Of a stretch of 64,000 nt of DNA, positions 12,921 to 23,482 are shown piece after piece. The notes beneath the pieces were generated by a model. That model was not told where the DNA came from. It saw only the letters and a program-made list of their open reading frames with translations, and ran no database searches. The DNA comes from Adineta ricciae (taxonomy: Eukaryota; Rotifera; Eurotatoria; Adinetida; Adinetidae). Each line of letters begins with the position of its first letter. The first letter of the stretch is position 1. The DNA lies in assembly GCA_905250025.1 (NCBI GenBank), contig CAJNOJ010000392.1:19242-83241 (forward strand), written 5' to 3'. Both the position numbers and the translations under genes were made by a program.

Positions 12921-13679
12921 CTAGCGATTAGCTTTGGAGACTGTTTTTATTCGTAGGGAAGGAACTTGGGAACGTTGCGGTTGATTTGACATCTGTTGAT
13001 TTAAATTCGCTTGTTCATTACGTGTGAGAGATGCTGATGTGTCCGGTGTTTTCAGTGCTGTGCCATAATTCATTGCTTCAAGCAATTGTTTCGTATCGGA
13101 TGGATTAGTGAACCGTTGCAAATCAAATTGCTTCTCAGTTTTATCCGTGGCGACTTTTGTTCCTTGAAGGATATCGTGTGTACTATGTAGGGCAGCATTT
13201 AATTCTTGTACACGCATCTGAATCTCATTGGGGTTCAACATTGGACGACCGAATCCATTTCCGGATATGCTGCTATTAGAATTAGTGTTTAATAACCGCT
13301 CGCGTTCATCGATTTCTGGCAGATTTTTTGTTCGCAACAATTGAGGCATGAAATCATGATTGAATACAGATAAACGTCTCTCAGTTAATTGTTCAACAGC
13401 GGCATCAGCTTCAGGTGATAAACACATAGGTATGATGGAATTTATGCGTAATGTTGGCAAGAGATTTCGCACTAGGGCACGTAATGTTGTGACTTGTGAT
13501 GACAGAACATTCATTTGGTCAAGAATTGTTGGCCACGATGGTTGACCTTGCTCGTATTCGATAAAGAAACCAGCGAGAGCTAATTTCACTTCCCGTACTT
13601 TATCTAAAATTTGCTGTAGCTTATCGTATTCTGGTGATCTATTCATTATTGTAGCTGTTGTGCTTGCTGAACGGTCCAT
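12921..13679 (-). CDS. MED8: Mediator complex subunit 8
   Basis: A single open exon encodes 252 residues. MED8 sits in the head module of Mediator, the nuclear coactivator that couples transcription factors to RNA polymerase II. The family pattern is visible: an N-terminal helix (KLQQILDKVREVKLALAGF), the WPTILDQMNVLSSQ block, IPMCLSPEADAAVEQLTERR, and FNHDFMPQLLRTKNLPE, which matches the conserved metazoan VFSHEVVPDHLRTKPDPE region. The C-terminal ~100 residues are polar and poorly conserved. Start choice: the first Met (13679) is used, and a second in-frame Met lies 11 residues on. The gene lies 226 bp upstream of GSK3 on the same strand; I see no evidence that they are co-transcribed. Confidence 0.88.
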   Translation of the reverse strand: MDRSASTTATIMNRSPEYDKLQQILDKVREVKLALAGFFIEYEQGQPSWPTILDQMNVLSSQVTTLRALVRNLLPTLRINSIIPMCLSPEADAAVEQLTERRLSVFNHDFMPQLLRTKNLPEIDERERLLNTNSNSSISGNGFGRPMLNPNEIQMRVQELNAALHSTHDILQGTKVATDKTEKQFDLQRFTNPSDTKQLLEAMNYGTALKTPDTSASLTRNEQANLNQQMSNQPQRSQVPSLRIKTVSKANR

Positions 13680-16089
13680 GTGAATTTGAAAAGGATATCG
13701 TCTGAAAGAAAAATTATATAGAAGATTTATTCATCCATCATCATCTTTTGTTAAGAATCGTGTGGGTGTATTGCTTATTTCTTTCATCTTGTCGATGGGT
13801 GATGATCAAAGGAGCCATATCCATGGTAGGTGAGCAACCGAAGTCAACAAACAAATTATTTTCAAGACATATTTTTTATTTTCCCTATTCATATATTTTT
13901 TTCATATCAAACAGTCATTTTTTAGCTATTTCATTAAAATTTATTTCGACTTACAGATGGCTTCACAGAAAATATACTAGCCGCTACCGCCACCTATCCT
14001 GCATTAGTATATTATACACACTGACGGTTATCAGTTTCGTCTTTTATTATGAAAATGAGTACAAGTCATATTTGGAGCTACGGAAGAAACTCCATAAAAA
14101 ATCATTTCTAATTCCATACAGTGCAAATTGGTGTCATATCGTTCGTTGCTAGATGCTCTTTCATTATAACGATGTAACAGTTTGAATTAGAATGTCACCA
14201 ATGCTGCTTGAATACAAGCTGGCGCGTCAAGTGTGAATGAACTTAATAACTTATGCAATATAGAACAAGAATGGAATTGATTGATTGTCTATCTGCTAAC
14301 ACCAGGGTATTCAAAATTGAATTGTTGAATTTCCTTACTCAGTGATCCATCGAGGATTCTAAGCATTTCTGAATAATAGGATTTACCAGACTAATTCATT
14401 TGACATCTTTGTCGAGAATAGCAGTAAAGATATATGATACACGAGTATCGAGGAAGAAAGTGTTAAAATTCTCGATACATATCTAATATTGAACTATCTG
14501 CTTTGAAGGATCCGAACTGACATTTATTGACATTAACAGTAATTTACAAATATTAAAATGTCCTCTGGTCGAATTATGAGATACGTCTTGTTAGGATATA
14601 AGTAAAATTAGAAGAAAGTCTGATTGCTATGCAATTACTGTATGAATTGTATCTTTCCAACGAGACATTATTACGTCACTGTGTATGTCAAATGAATCCG
14701 ATGGTGATTTTCGTCTATAATATTGATACAACGGCAGCGTGCCATTTCGTAAATCCCATTTATTTATGAGCAAGAACAAGGGCAAGTCGGGATATTGAAT
14801 CCTCTGATAAAGCAACATACTCAAAAGTAATTGCTATCACTACTTGACTTTGCTGAAAAATCAGGAAGAAGATCTCTTTTTGTTCAAAGAATACTTTTTT
14901 TCTCAAGTGTAAGAGAAGATTAATAATAAGATCAGTGTGAATTATACTCTGTAGACTAGTCATTCAAATACAAAGCAAATATTGACAATATTCAGAAAGC
15001 ATCCGCATGATATATTGAACAAAGAAGTTCAAAGCATTTGATCCAAGGTATAGGGATATCTAGAATAACTTGTTATTGTTTTACACTGGGAGTATTTAAA
15101 CAAATGAGTTTCAGATTAATTGCTATAGGCATTTCATTTCTTCAAGAATATTTTGTTCAGAGATACACAGTACAACGATGATCTGGGATGAGCGTGGTAT
15201 TTTAATTAGCTTTGACACTTTTATACGCACTTCTACTTGGAAATCTTGTTCCAGAATAATACGGTATTTCGATTCAGAACAAAATGACGTATATACTATT
15301 GAAGTAGTCGCTGAGCGGGAAAGGCAGACGCCAGGGATGAATGTAGAAAAAAAACTTTTCTAACTTCAGTTAATTGCCAGCATTTTAATCAGAATTTATG
15401 CTTCATACATTCATCTCGAAGAATATTGAAGAAAGGTTTCTAGCGGAAACGAGCACGTCAGTTCACTTCTATTCTGTTTACAACAATTCTCTCAGCGTTT
15501 TATCAATTGTTGGTATTTGCCGATGTGTCGGACACTTACAGAGTATTCAGAAACAGAACATTAAAGTTCTATACTATCTCATACATAGAAACCATGTAGA
15601 AGTAAACGTACTTTAAAGCTACCTTTTCTGGATCCGTAGTAGAAGACTAGATTGACGTATTTACTCAATAACTGTTACGAGGATCATGTAGTGCAGTCTT
15701 TTGAGAAAAGATACTAGACAAACCATATGAAATAAATGAATATTCGTAACTGTCTTAGATACATTTCTATCGGTCACACAGAAGATAGTCGAATGGTCCA
15801 TCAACATAGCCGGTGTTAGTGAGTATTATACTCAAATAGAAAGGTATTTTCGTTGTTCAGTTTGGAGCGAGTTCTTTCTAAGTGTTAGCAACAGAATAAT
15901 TGACAATAAAGTATCGAGAGATCTTTTCCGCGATAAAATAAAAAAGTATGTTGTTTCGTCCCAGTGTCTCGATCTAGGTCAAATACATCTTTTGGATAGA
16001 AAAATTTAGTGGAACTACTTTCATCTAAATTTTCTTTTTTTTAATTTTAGTTGAGTATTTTTTGATAACACCTAATTGAAAAAAGAAAA
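13680..16089. other. Long intergenic stretch, no convincing gene
   Basis: About 2.4 kb lies between the divergent MED8 and glutamate receptor starts. Open frames at 13748-14152 (+), 14627-14963 (-) and 15178-15616 (+) give peptides without family motifs, and I could not chain them by splice sites. Promoters of both neighbours should lie here. A polypyrimidine tract with AG at 16049-16050 precedes the receptor start. Confidence 0.45.
16049..16050 (+). promoter_or_regulatory. 3' splice site upstream of the glutamate receptor ATG
   Basis: A long T-rich tract (16029-16048) ending in AG lies 39 bp before the start codon of an otherwise intronless gene. It fits either a 5' UTR intron or a spliced-leader acceptor. 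No upstream exon could be identified. Confidence 0.5.
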
Positions 16090-18705
16090 ATGCAGTTTTG
16101 GAATGTGCGATATATATTTTTACTTTTTGTATACGGATCTCACCTCGATATACACAACGTAAAAGCCGATTGGCCATCGCTGGATTCCTCCAACAGTCAA
16201 CTACTGGGTCTTTTTCCAGATGCCGCAAATGCCACTAACCCTAGCACGCTCACTATTCAAGCACGTGCTATGTTCAAAGCAGCAGTTTTACTTTCTCAGC
16301 AATATAACATACGGATTGGTGGAGAACTTATCAATTGGCGAACATCACTCACTGGTGGTATTGGCATCGATGCACTTAGTAGTACTTGTCATATGCTTTC
16401 TGATTCCAATATTGTTGGTATCGTCGGTCCAGCATTGTCTCGAGAAACTCCAATAGTTGCTGATTTTGCTGCTAAAATAGGTATACCAGTCGTATCGTAT
16501 GCCGCAACCGCTCCTGAACTATCCAGTAGAAAAGTATACCCTACTTTATATCGTACCATTCCTTCGGATTATTCAGCAGCTTTGGCTATAGTAAAACTAT
16601 TCGTACGATTTAACTGGAATAAAAGCGACATCGTCTATCAAAATGACGCATTTGGAACGGGTGGTGCAAAAATAATTGAAGAAGCATTCCTTGCGAATGG
16701 CTTATCGATCGAAAATACAATTGTATATGACATTGGTTCAGGCAATTTTAAAGGTGATTTCAGAAATACCTTAACCAACAGTTCGTCACGAATTATATTA
16801 TTATGGGCAACGTCGTCAGTTACAGAGATCATCCTGCAAAAAGCTCTGTTTCACGATATACTTGGTCCGCGATTTACATGGATATTGAGTACAAGTATTT
16901 CATTTGCTTCTTTCAATCAATCTTCCTATTCAAAATTAATCGGCATTTTAACAATCGAGCCTGTCGTAGCAACAATGGTCGGCGTGCCTGTAAATAAAAC
17001 TTTGTTAAATGCTGCCTATGATCTATGGAAAACGTATGAGCCAGAAACATATCCTGCATCATCTGAAATCAATTATTATGCATTATTTGCCTTTGATGCT
17101 GCTTGGTTGTTGATTCAATCATTACACAAACTCTGTTCAGGAAATAGCAATAATTTGTCATCATGTGTTTCATTTACAAATCCATCGGTATGTTTTGATC
17201 GACGTTTTCTCAACACACGTTCGTTTCTTGATACAATCAATAATATGAGTTTTCTGGGTGTATCTGGTTTGCTGAAATTTGATTCCGGCGTAACAGATCG
17301 GATTAATGGCAGTTATTATTATGCACAGAATATCGATACGTATGCCGGTGGTATCAACTTCATACCAGTCTTGGGCTATTCGGATGCAAATGGCTGGGAA
17401 AGATATGCTGGGGCGAGTCCAATCATCTGGCCGGACGGGACGTTAACTGCTCCCTCTGGCGTTGCTAAACTGAATGGCGTACATTTAAGAATTGGCGTTA
17501 TCATATCAGCGCCGTTTACAATTCTTACCACAGTAACCGATGAATTAGGACAACCGAAACAAACAGTTACTGGTTATATGCCTGATCTTATTGCTCTTCT
17601 ACAAGATCGAATGGGATTTATACCGGATATTCAAGTGGCACCGACAAATTTTAGTTATACAACACTTATTCAAGCAGTAGCATCTGGCTTGTATGATATT
17701 GTCGTTGGTGATGTAACAGTCACTTCTTCTCGCAGAGAAATTGTTGATTTTAGCAATGCTATATACGACAATTCTCTACGAATTGTTATGGCAAGAAATA
17801 GCGAAACTAACGTTGACTTCCTATCATTCTTAAAGCCATTTTCAAGTAACCTATGGCTGATGGCATTAGCTGCTATGATTGTTGCCGGCGTCCTGTTCGC
17901 CATATTAGAAAGATCAGATAATGAAATCTTGCAACAGCGATCCACCGTTTCCTTGCTGACAATGAGTATATGGTATTCATTCGGTAATATCGTTGGATAT
18001 GGTGCAGATTTTGAAGCAAGAACAGGTTCTGGACGTCTAATAACTGCGGGTCTATACTTGTTAAGTGTAGTATTAGTTGTATCGTATACTGCAAATTTAG
18101 CTTCGGATTTGACTTTATCCCGATCACGTGCAATCATATCTGGACTCGATGATGTTAAGAGCGGAAAAATTCCCTTTAATCGTATTGGTATTCGTGTTGG
18201 TTCAGCTAGTGAAGACTTTTACTTACGAGAAGTGTCAAATGGTCGTCGAAATTATTATGCACTGAAAAACAAACCTGAAACGTATGCATGTTTGTTGAAT
18301 GGTAGCATTGACTTAACATTTATGGACGTTGGTGTTGCTGAATATATTACTAATAATGTTTACTGTAGTTTAACATTAGCTGGTGAAGAATTTAACAAAG
18401 GTGTTATGAGTATTGTCACGCCAAAACAATGGATATATAAACAAGAATTGGATATCAATATCTTAGCGCTGAGAGAAGCTGGCGAATTAGATCGACTAAA
18501 ATCAAAATGGGTAGATGCAAAAGATTGCCCAGCACCATCGGAAATATCTACTGCAATGGAAGTCGAATCAATGGTTGGCTTATTCTTAGTGTTCGCAGTG
18601 ATCTGTCTCTTATCGGTGTTACTATCTATTTGGAAAAAACGAATTATCGTATGGAACTACATATCTCGAAATAGGAAGGAACCAACAATTCAACTTAAAA
18701 TCTGA
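16090..18705 (+). CDS. Ionotropic glutamate receptor with K+-channel-like pore motif
   Basis: One uninterrupted exon encodes 871 residues. Order of parts: signal peptide (about 1-25); periplasmic-binding-like amino-terminal domain (to about 430); ligand-binding lobes around LRIGVIISAPFTI and YDIVVGDVTVTSSRREIVDF; M1 (about 588-606); pore loop with GNIVGYGADF; M3 with SYTANLAS; second lobe GSIDLTFMDVGVAEYITN; M4 (about 826-848); short cytosolic tail. By alignment of motifs, R548 would bind the ligand alpha-carboxylate, Thr544 is kept, and D746 stands where Glu/Asp contacts the amino group. The Pro usually found before that Thr is Asp here. The pore G636-Y637-G638 resembles K+ channels and recalls the K+-selective AvGluR1 of Adineta vaga and bacterial GluR0. 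No intron occurs in 2.6 kb, unlike most neighbours. Confidence 0.93.
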   Translation: MQFWNVRYIFLLFVYGSHLDIHNVKADWPSLDSSNSQLLGLFPDAANATNPSTLTIQARAMFKAAVLLSQQYNIRIGGELINWRTSLTGGIGIDALSSTCHMLSDSNIVGIVGPALSRETPIVADFAAKIGIPVVSYAATAPELSSRKVYPTLYRTIPSDYSAALAIVKLFVRFNWNKSDIVYQNDAFGTGGAKIIEEAFLANGLSIENTIVYDIGSGNFKGDFRNTLTNSSSRIILLWATSSVTEIILQKALFHDILGPRFTWILSTSISFASFNQSSYSKLIGILTIEPVVATMVGVPVNKTLLNAAYDLWKTYEPETYPASSEINYYALFAFDAAWLLIQSLHKLCSGNSNNLSSCVSFTNPSVCFDRRFLNTRSFLDTINNMSFLGVSGLLKFDSGVTDRINGSYYYAQNIDTYAGGINFIPVLGYSDANGWERYAGASPIIWPDGTLTAPSGVAKLNGVHLRIGVIISAPFTILTTVTDELGQPKQTVTGYMPDLIALLQDRMGFIPDIQVAPTNFSYTTLIQAVASGLYDIVVGDVTVTSSRREIVDFSNAIYDNSLRIVMARNSETNVDFLSFLKPFSSNLWLMALAAMIVAGVLFAILERSDNEILQQRSTVSLLTMSIWYSFGNIVGYGADFEARTGSGRLITAGLYLLSVVLVVSYTANLASDLTLSRSRAIISGLDDVKSGKIPFNRIGIRVGSASEDFYLREVSNGRRNYYALKNKPETYACLLNGSIDLTFMDVGVAEYITNNVYCSLTLAGEEFNKGVMSIVTPKQWIYKQELDINILALREAGELDRLKSKWVDAKDCPAPSEISTAMEVESMVGLFLVFAVICLLSVLLSIWKKRIIVWNYISRNRKEPTIQLKI

Positions 18706-19520
18706 ACATCATGTTTCTTGACGTTGTTTTTGCTTTAAGCTCGCTTTTGTCGTTGTATTGCAAATAATCTGTTAGGTTAAAACGTTCGCTATTATATATA
18801 TACTAACGGGCGTACCCGGTGGGCAATAAGAAATATCTATGTCGAACGTCTCACATATTGAAAATCTGTAGCAAATAGAAAATTCAATATACTTCAAGTT
18901 TGTACGCTAGTGGTGTTAATTTTTCTCGTTGTGCATCGCACAAAACGATAATTTCAGTTATAGTTCTTCATGCAAAAGAGTTACCCAAGCTGATTTCTGC
19001 CTAAGAACTTGTTCAAATTTCCTCTCTCTCTCTAGTATTCATTCTACACTCCAGCTATTCATTCATCGACTTTTTTCTCACTCTCACGTCATCTCATACC
19101 TTATATTCTTCGCTTTCACCCACCCTTAACATTTATCCTAATCGTTCTAAATCCTGTAACGCTATTGGTGAGTTTCATAGATTTCCTATACCAGCCACAG
19201 GAGTCTCCTGCACAGGTAGAGTATGTGGATTGTTGTCTATGAGTGCTCAGACGGTCTTCGCTACCAATTTTCTCCATTTTTTAAGTACTGTAATCCTATT
19301 GGTCAGATGCATATATCGCCCGTAGCAAGCGTAGGATTGAGTTTTTCCCGGAAAAAAGTGCACGTCGACCTTTACCTGGACGTCAGGAAGTATCGTGGAA
19401 AGTTTAGTGGCGATAGCTATTACAGGGACTGAATGCATAGCGAACAGACAACAAACTTTCTTCTTTATATATAAAAAAATATATATATTAAACATCCAAA
19501 AAGGGAGTCAGAAAATCTTG
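18706..19520. other. Intergenic, convergent 3' flanks
   Basis: About 0.8 kb lies between the stops of the glutamate receptor (+) and the three-unit membrane protein (-). It contains a short pyrimidine-rich run at about 19020-19035 and an AT-rich run at 19465-19490. The open frames here are short and without motifs. Confidence 0.5.
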
Positions 19521-22500
19521 TCAAGATGATTCTGTCGACAGACATCGTCGTCTCAGATATTGATAAAGCTTGATAAATCCGGCTGTTATCCATAAAGAGA
19601 TAATAATCAAACCGCCAAAAAGTTCGATTACTAGTAGTGTTGTATCCATAAGATTTCCGTTACCATAATATGAATAACTACAAGTAGACACGTGACATTG
19701 ATTAAAATAGTTCTCATAGGATACATTAGTGAGATATTCTTCAACAAAAAGTTTTTCTAGCAGAAATTTTACTGTTGAATTGTAATTGAACTGACTTTGA
19801 TAAAACGATGCGTTCAACGCTTGAAACTCTTCATTGGAATCAACATATTGCTGATCGTACAAAAATCCGATTGTCGATTGAAGGAGTCCGTCTAGAGGCA
19901 GACAACCGAGAGTAATATTTCCTATCGATTGAGTGCATGTCGATGACAGACCGCAGTCACATTGATTGTACTGAAGAGAAAACGTGTGATAATTCCAATA
20001 CCGACTGTTGAATTTAATTGGCTCGTATTTCCAATTGGTTGAATACATATTCAACAACGTATTCTTTGCGGTCATATGTCGAATAAAATCGAGAGTATCT
20101 ATGAACGATTGAGCAGTACTTTGACCGAACTGCTCGACTAGTTGCTGAATTTGTTCATTCAATGCATCCGAAGACATCAATCGTGTATTGACATAACTGC
20201 TTGTAATAAACTGTGAAAGTGTATCATTAACTGTTCGCTCAGATAGTTGACAGAATGCAGATAGTAACTGGTTTTGGGCAAGAACAAAACTTTCGTTAGT
20301 TCTTTTATATACGTACATAATCCAGTCGTCCGAAACGAGCTCACTAGAACATAATGGATGGAAACGTGGTTGAATCGTAATGAAACTTCGATAATCAATT
20401 GATATTTTTGAACAGGAACATTCTAATGTATCGGAGTACTTTTGTAATAGATCTTCATGTAACAGACGCGAGGGCTGGTTTATAAGAGTTGTCTTGGTTT
20501 GCACGGGAAGGTATGAAATAAGGTAAACAATCATCGTGATACTCAATAGGAATATAAAATGCAATCGATTTGTTCGTGTTTGATCATCATGAACATCGAA
20601 AATACATTTGAAAAATTGAAAGATTGAATTGAACGAATTGATTTTCATTATATCTTCGATAAAGGTGATCAAAATCGAAATGATGAGTTTCAGGCATCGC
20701 GATAATCCACCAAAGACACCGATAACCACCGAAAGCACGACGATCGCACTACGATAGCTTGTGTATTCGTACGTACAAATCGGGGAACAGGAATTAAAAT
20801 ATGCTGGAAATGAGACGGTTACATTCCACGAATTGATCATCAGGCGGTTGACAATCGATCCAACTTGTTCGGTTTTTTCCTGATCTGTTAGATCCAACGC
20901 TGTGAAATTTTTCGGTGGAGTATAATCAAGTAAAACTGTCGATAGAGAGTCAACTATTTGATCTACGTAAGTTTGATTGGTCAAACCAATTAGTTCTGAT
21001 TGGAAAAGCGCTGCGACAGGAAAACAACCGACAAGAAGATTTGGGTATTCTAGGTGTCTACCAAAATTATCGAACACGCTGCTACGCGCTGACGGATATT
21101 CTATTGACATGGAACATAATCCAGATAATTCACAGGAACAATTGGAATAATTCAGAGGTTGATAAAACATTTCTTTTGTCGTTAAATTTAATCGAAAATC
21201 AACATTCTGTAAGTAGCTAGCAAGTCGATTTCCTTGAGTGGTTTGTTGGATAAGTTCAATCAAACGTTGGTATTGATTTTGTGTTGTTAGTTTCCATTGT
21301 TCAACTAGAGATGAGAAATGTTCTTGAAAGGTGCTTCCATCAACAACTTCCGACGTAACATAACGGTTTTCAAGAAAAACACCTCGAGCATCTTCGACAG
21401 TTTGTGCGGCGTTCGTACAAAATATATTAAGAATACTAAATTGTGTGACGAAATTTTTTTGATATCTCAAGCCAGATATGGTCATGTAAGATGTAAATAG
21501 CGCTAGAAAGTTAAGCCAATCGTCGGAAACAAAATCACTCGAACATATTGGATGATATGTTGGTGTAATTGAGATGAACTTTCCAAAAGATGTGGATAAT
21601 TGCGTGCAAGAACAAGTAGCATCGTCATTGTATTTTGTTTTTAACTGTAAATATACCGATTCGGTAGGATGAGGAACTGTTTTTTGGTAGATATCTTTCG
21701 TCGAGAGAAAGTAAATGACCACAACTGTAAATGATATTCCGAGAAGCAAGACAAAGATGCGTGTAATTCGACGTTCATGATGAATATAACGATCATCATT
21801 TGTCCTCGTTTCGAAGAAGTTTAGTTCAGATAAAATATGACTCAGCCGAGATTTGTATTCAATGATTTTATAACGGACTGAAACGAGTGAATGTGTGAGG
21901 TGAGAATTTTAATAAGAAATTCAATTCAACTTACGACTGGTACGATGTGCAGATTGAATTGCTAATCGCCGATTACGAATGTAGCGAACAGTAGCTGGAA
22001 CAAGTATCCCTAACGTTATGGTTAATCCACCAAGTAAGCCAATAATTTTCGTAAGAATGTAACCGAAACTGCGTCGTTGGACCATGATATAGGTGCATGA
22101 CAAAGGTATGCATTGATTGAAATATTGTTTATAGGACACGTTGTATGTCAGTTGCTCTAGCATTAGACGATTGACGATGGATTGTACTGTTGAATTCAAT
22201 TGAAACTGACTGGATTCTGGTATGGGCATAGCTGTAAAATTCTCTTGAGTATCAAAGTACGAAACAGTTGTATTAAGACATGTTTGATTGTAAAAACATT
22301 CGAGTGTGGATTGGAGAAGTGAATGCATTGCTGTGCAACTGGAAACTAAACCAGAAATGTTCCAAATTGACACATCAATGTATTCAGGGTAGCTTGAGTT
22401 GGCTACAGCGACAGGATAAATTCCCATTTGTTCAGTACAGGAATAAGTCCTTGTGCAATAGCAATAAGAACCATTTGCTTCTAAAAAAGCTCGTTCCAAA

Positions 22501-23189
22501 ATTGACAATTCGGTGCTCTCAGCGTAGATTTGATCATAATAGTAAAGACTTAATGTTGAATCCAGTGCAGGTATCAATTGATTTGCAAACATCATTTCAC
22601 CAAATAAGTTCAGTTCAGATTGAAATAGAAACGAAAGAGTTAATTGAAATTCCAGAATGTAGGCTTCGATCATAGACTGAAGTAAATTATCATAGAGTAC
22701 TGATGGACTAATAAATTGACTAGTATAGAGAGAATCTAACCCAGTTTGAAATCTTTTCTCTGATAGACGGCAGAGACTGGCAAGAATTTGAAAAAGTGAA
22801 TTGCCTATTGATCGAATATCAGATGAATAAAGATCAGTGGCGTTAGAGGCGGAAAAAAGCATTTGAATCCATCGATCGGATACGAAATCGCTTGAACAAA
22901 TCGGATGAAATGTTCCATTAACTGTTACGAATGTTCCATAGGGAAACGATAATCGAGAGCAAGGACATTCAGCATCATGAGGTAGAGTACGCACTTGTTC
23001 TTCCGTTGGATAAGCTATCATCAGACTGTTTGTCTCAGGAGTTAACCAAAGGCCAATGATAATCATCGTGAGAGTGACTAGAAATGTTATTATATATATT
23101 CGTGTAGCAATTATATTTGATCGCTGTTGATATTCGTTATCATCAGGATTTTCAAATATGCTAAGCTGACGTAAATAGTTAAACACCAT
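19521..23189 (-). CDS. Membrane protein with three tandem 2-TM/Cys-rich ectodomain units
   Basis: Two exons (23189-21935 and 21877-19521, intron 57 bp, donor gtaagt, acceptor tttcag) join in frame to 1203 residues. The protein has three copies of one unit, starting near residues 1, 420 and 820. Each unit has a short cytosolic lead with an acidic DD, one TM helix, a ~330-residue ectodomain and a second TM helix ending in a GG-containing motif (IGLLGGLTITL, IGVFGGLSRCL, IELFGGLIIIS). Shared ectodomain signatures are CSC..L...FG.F......HP(I/L)CSS(D/E)(F/L)VSD.W, a CxCxxS.xC block, a GC(F/L)P...LLQS block and YFNxCxxxxCxY just before TM2. Many N-glycosylation sequons support an extracellular location. 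I do not recognise the family. The unit topology resembles DEG/ENaC and P2X channel subunits, but sequence similarity to them is not evident to me. It may be a receptor or channel. Confidence 0.82.
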
Positions 23190-23482
23190 TGTCTGGCAAA
23201 CAAGATAGTTAATTAAACAACAAGTATTTCATCTGTTTTATCAAACACAGCTCTTTGTGTCGATTTAGAATGTCTGATTAGAAACAGCGAAACATTAAGA
23301 AAAGTAATCTGGGAGATTAAAAAGAAGACTTGTCAGCAGTGTTTATCATTTGCATGTTTTCAGTCGAAAACAAATTAATCTGTGTATCACCGGTGTGTTT
23401 ATCGTTTATTCAGAAATGAGAAAAATTAATATACAAAAAAGCCACCCAGTTCTTTTTTCTTTTCTGTTAAAAGAGCTTTGTT
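23190..23482. other. Short intergenic spacer
   Basis: This AT-rich spacer lies between the FAM221A stop and the start of the three-unit membrane protein, both on the - strand. No gene is seen. An AG lies three bases before the downstream ATG. Confidence 0.45.

Noticed and set aside
13748-14152. 134-residue plus-strand frame as a gene
   Set aside because: It has hydrophobic and aromatic bias without a motif, and no supporting splice sites or neighbours.
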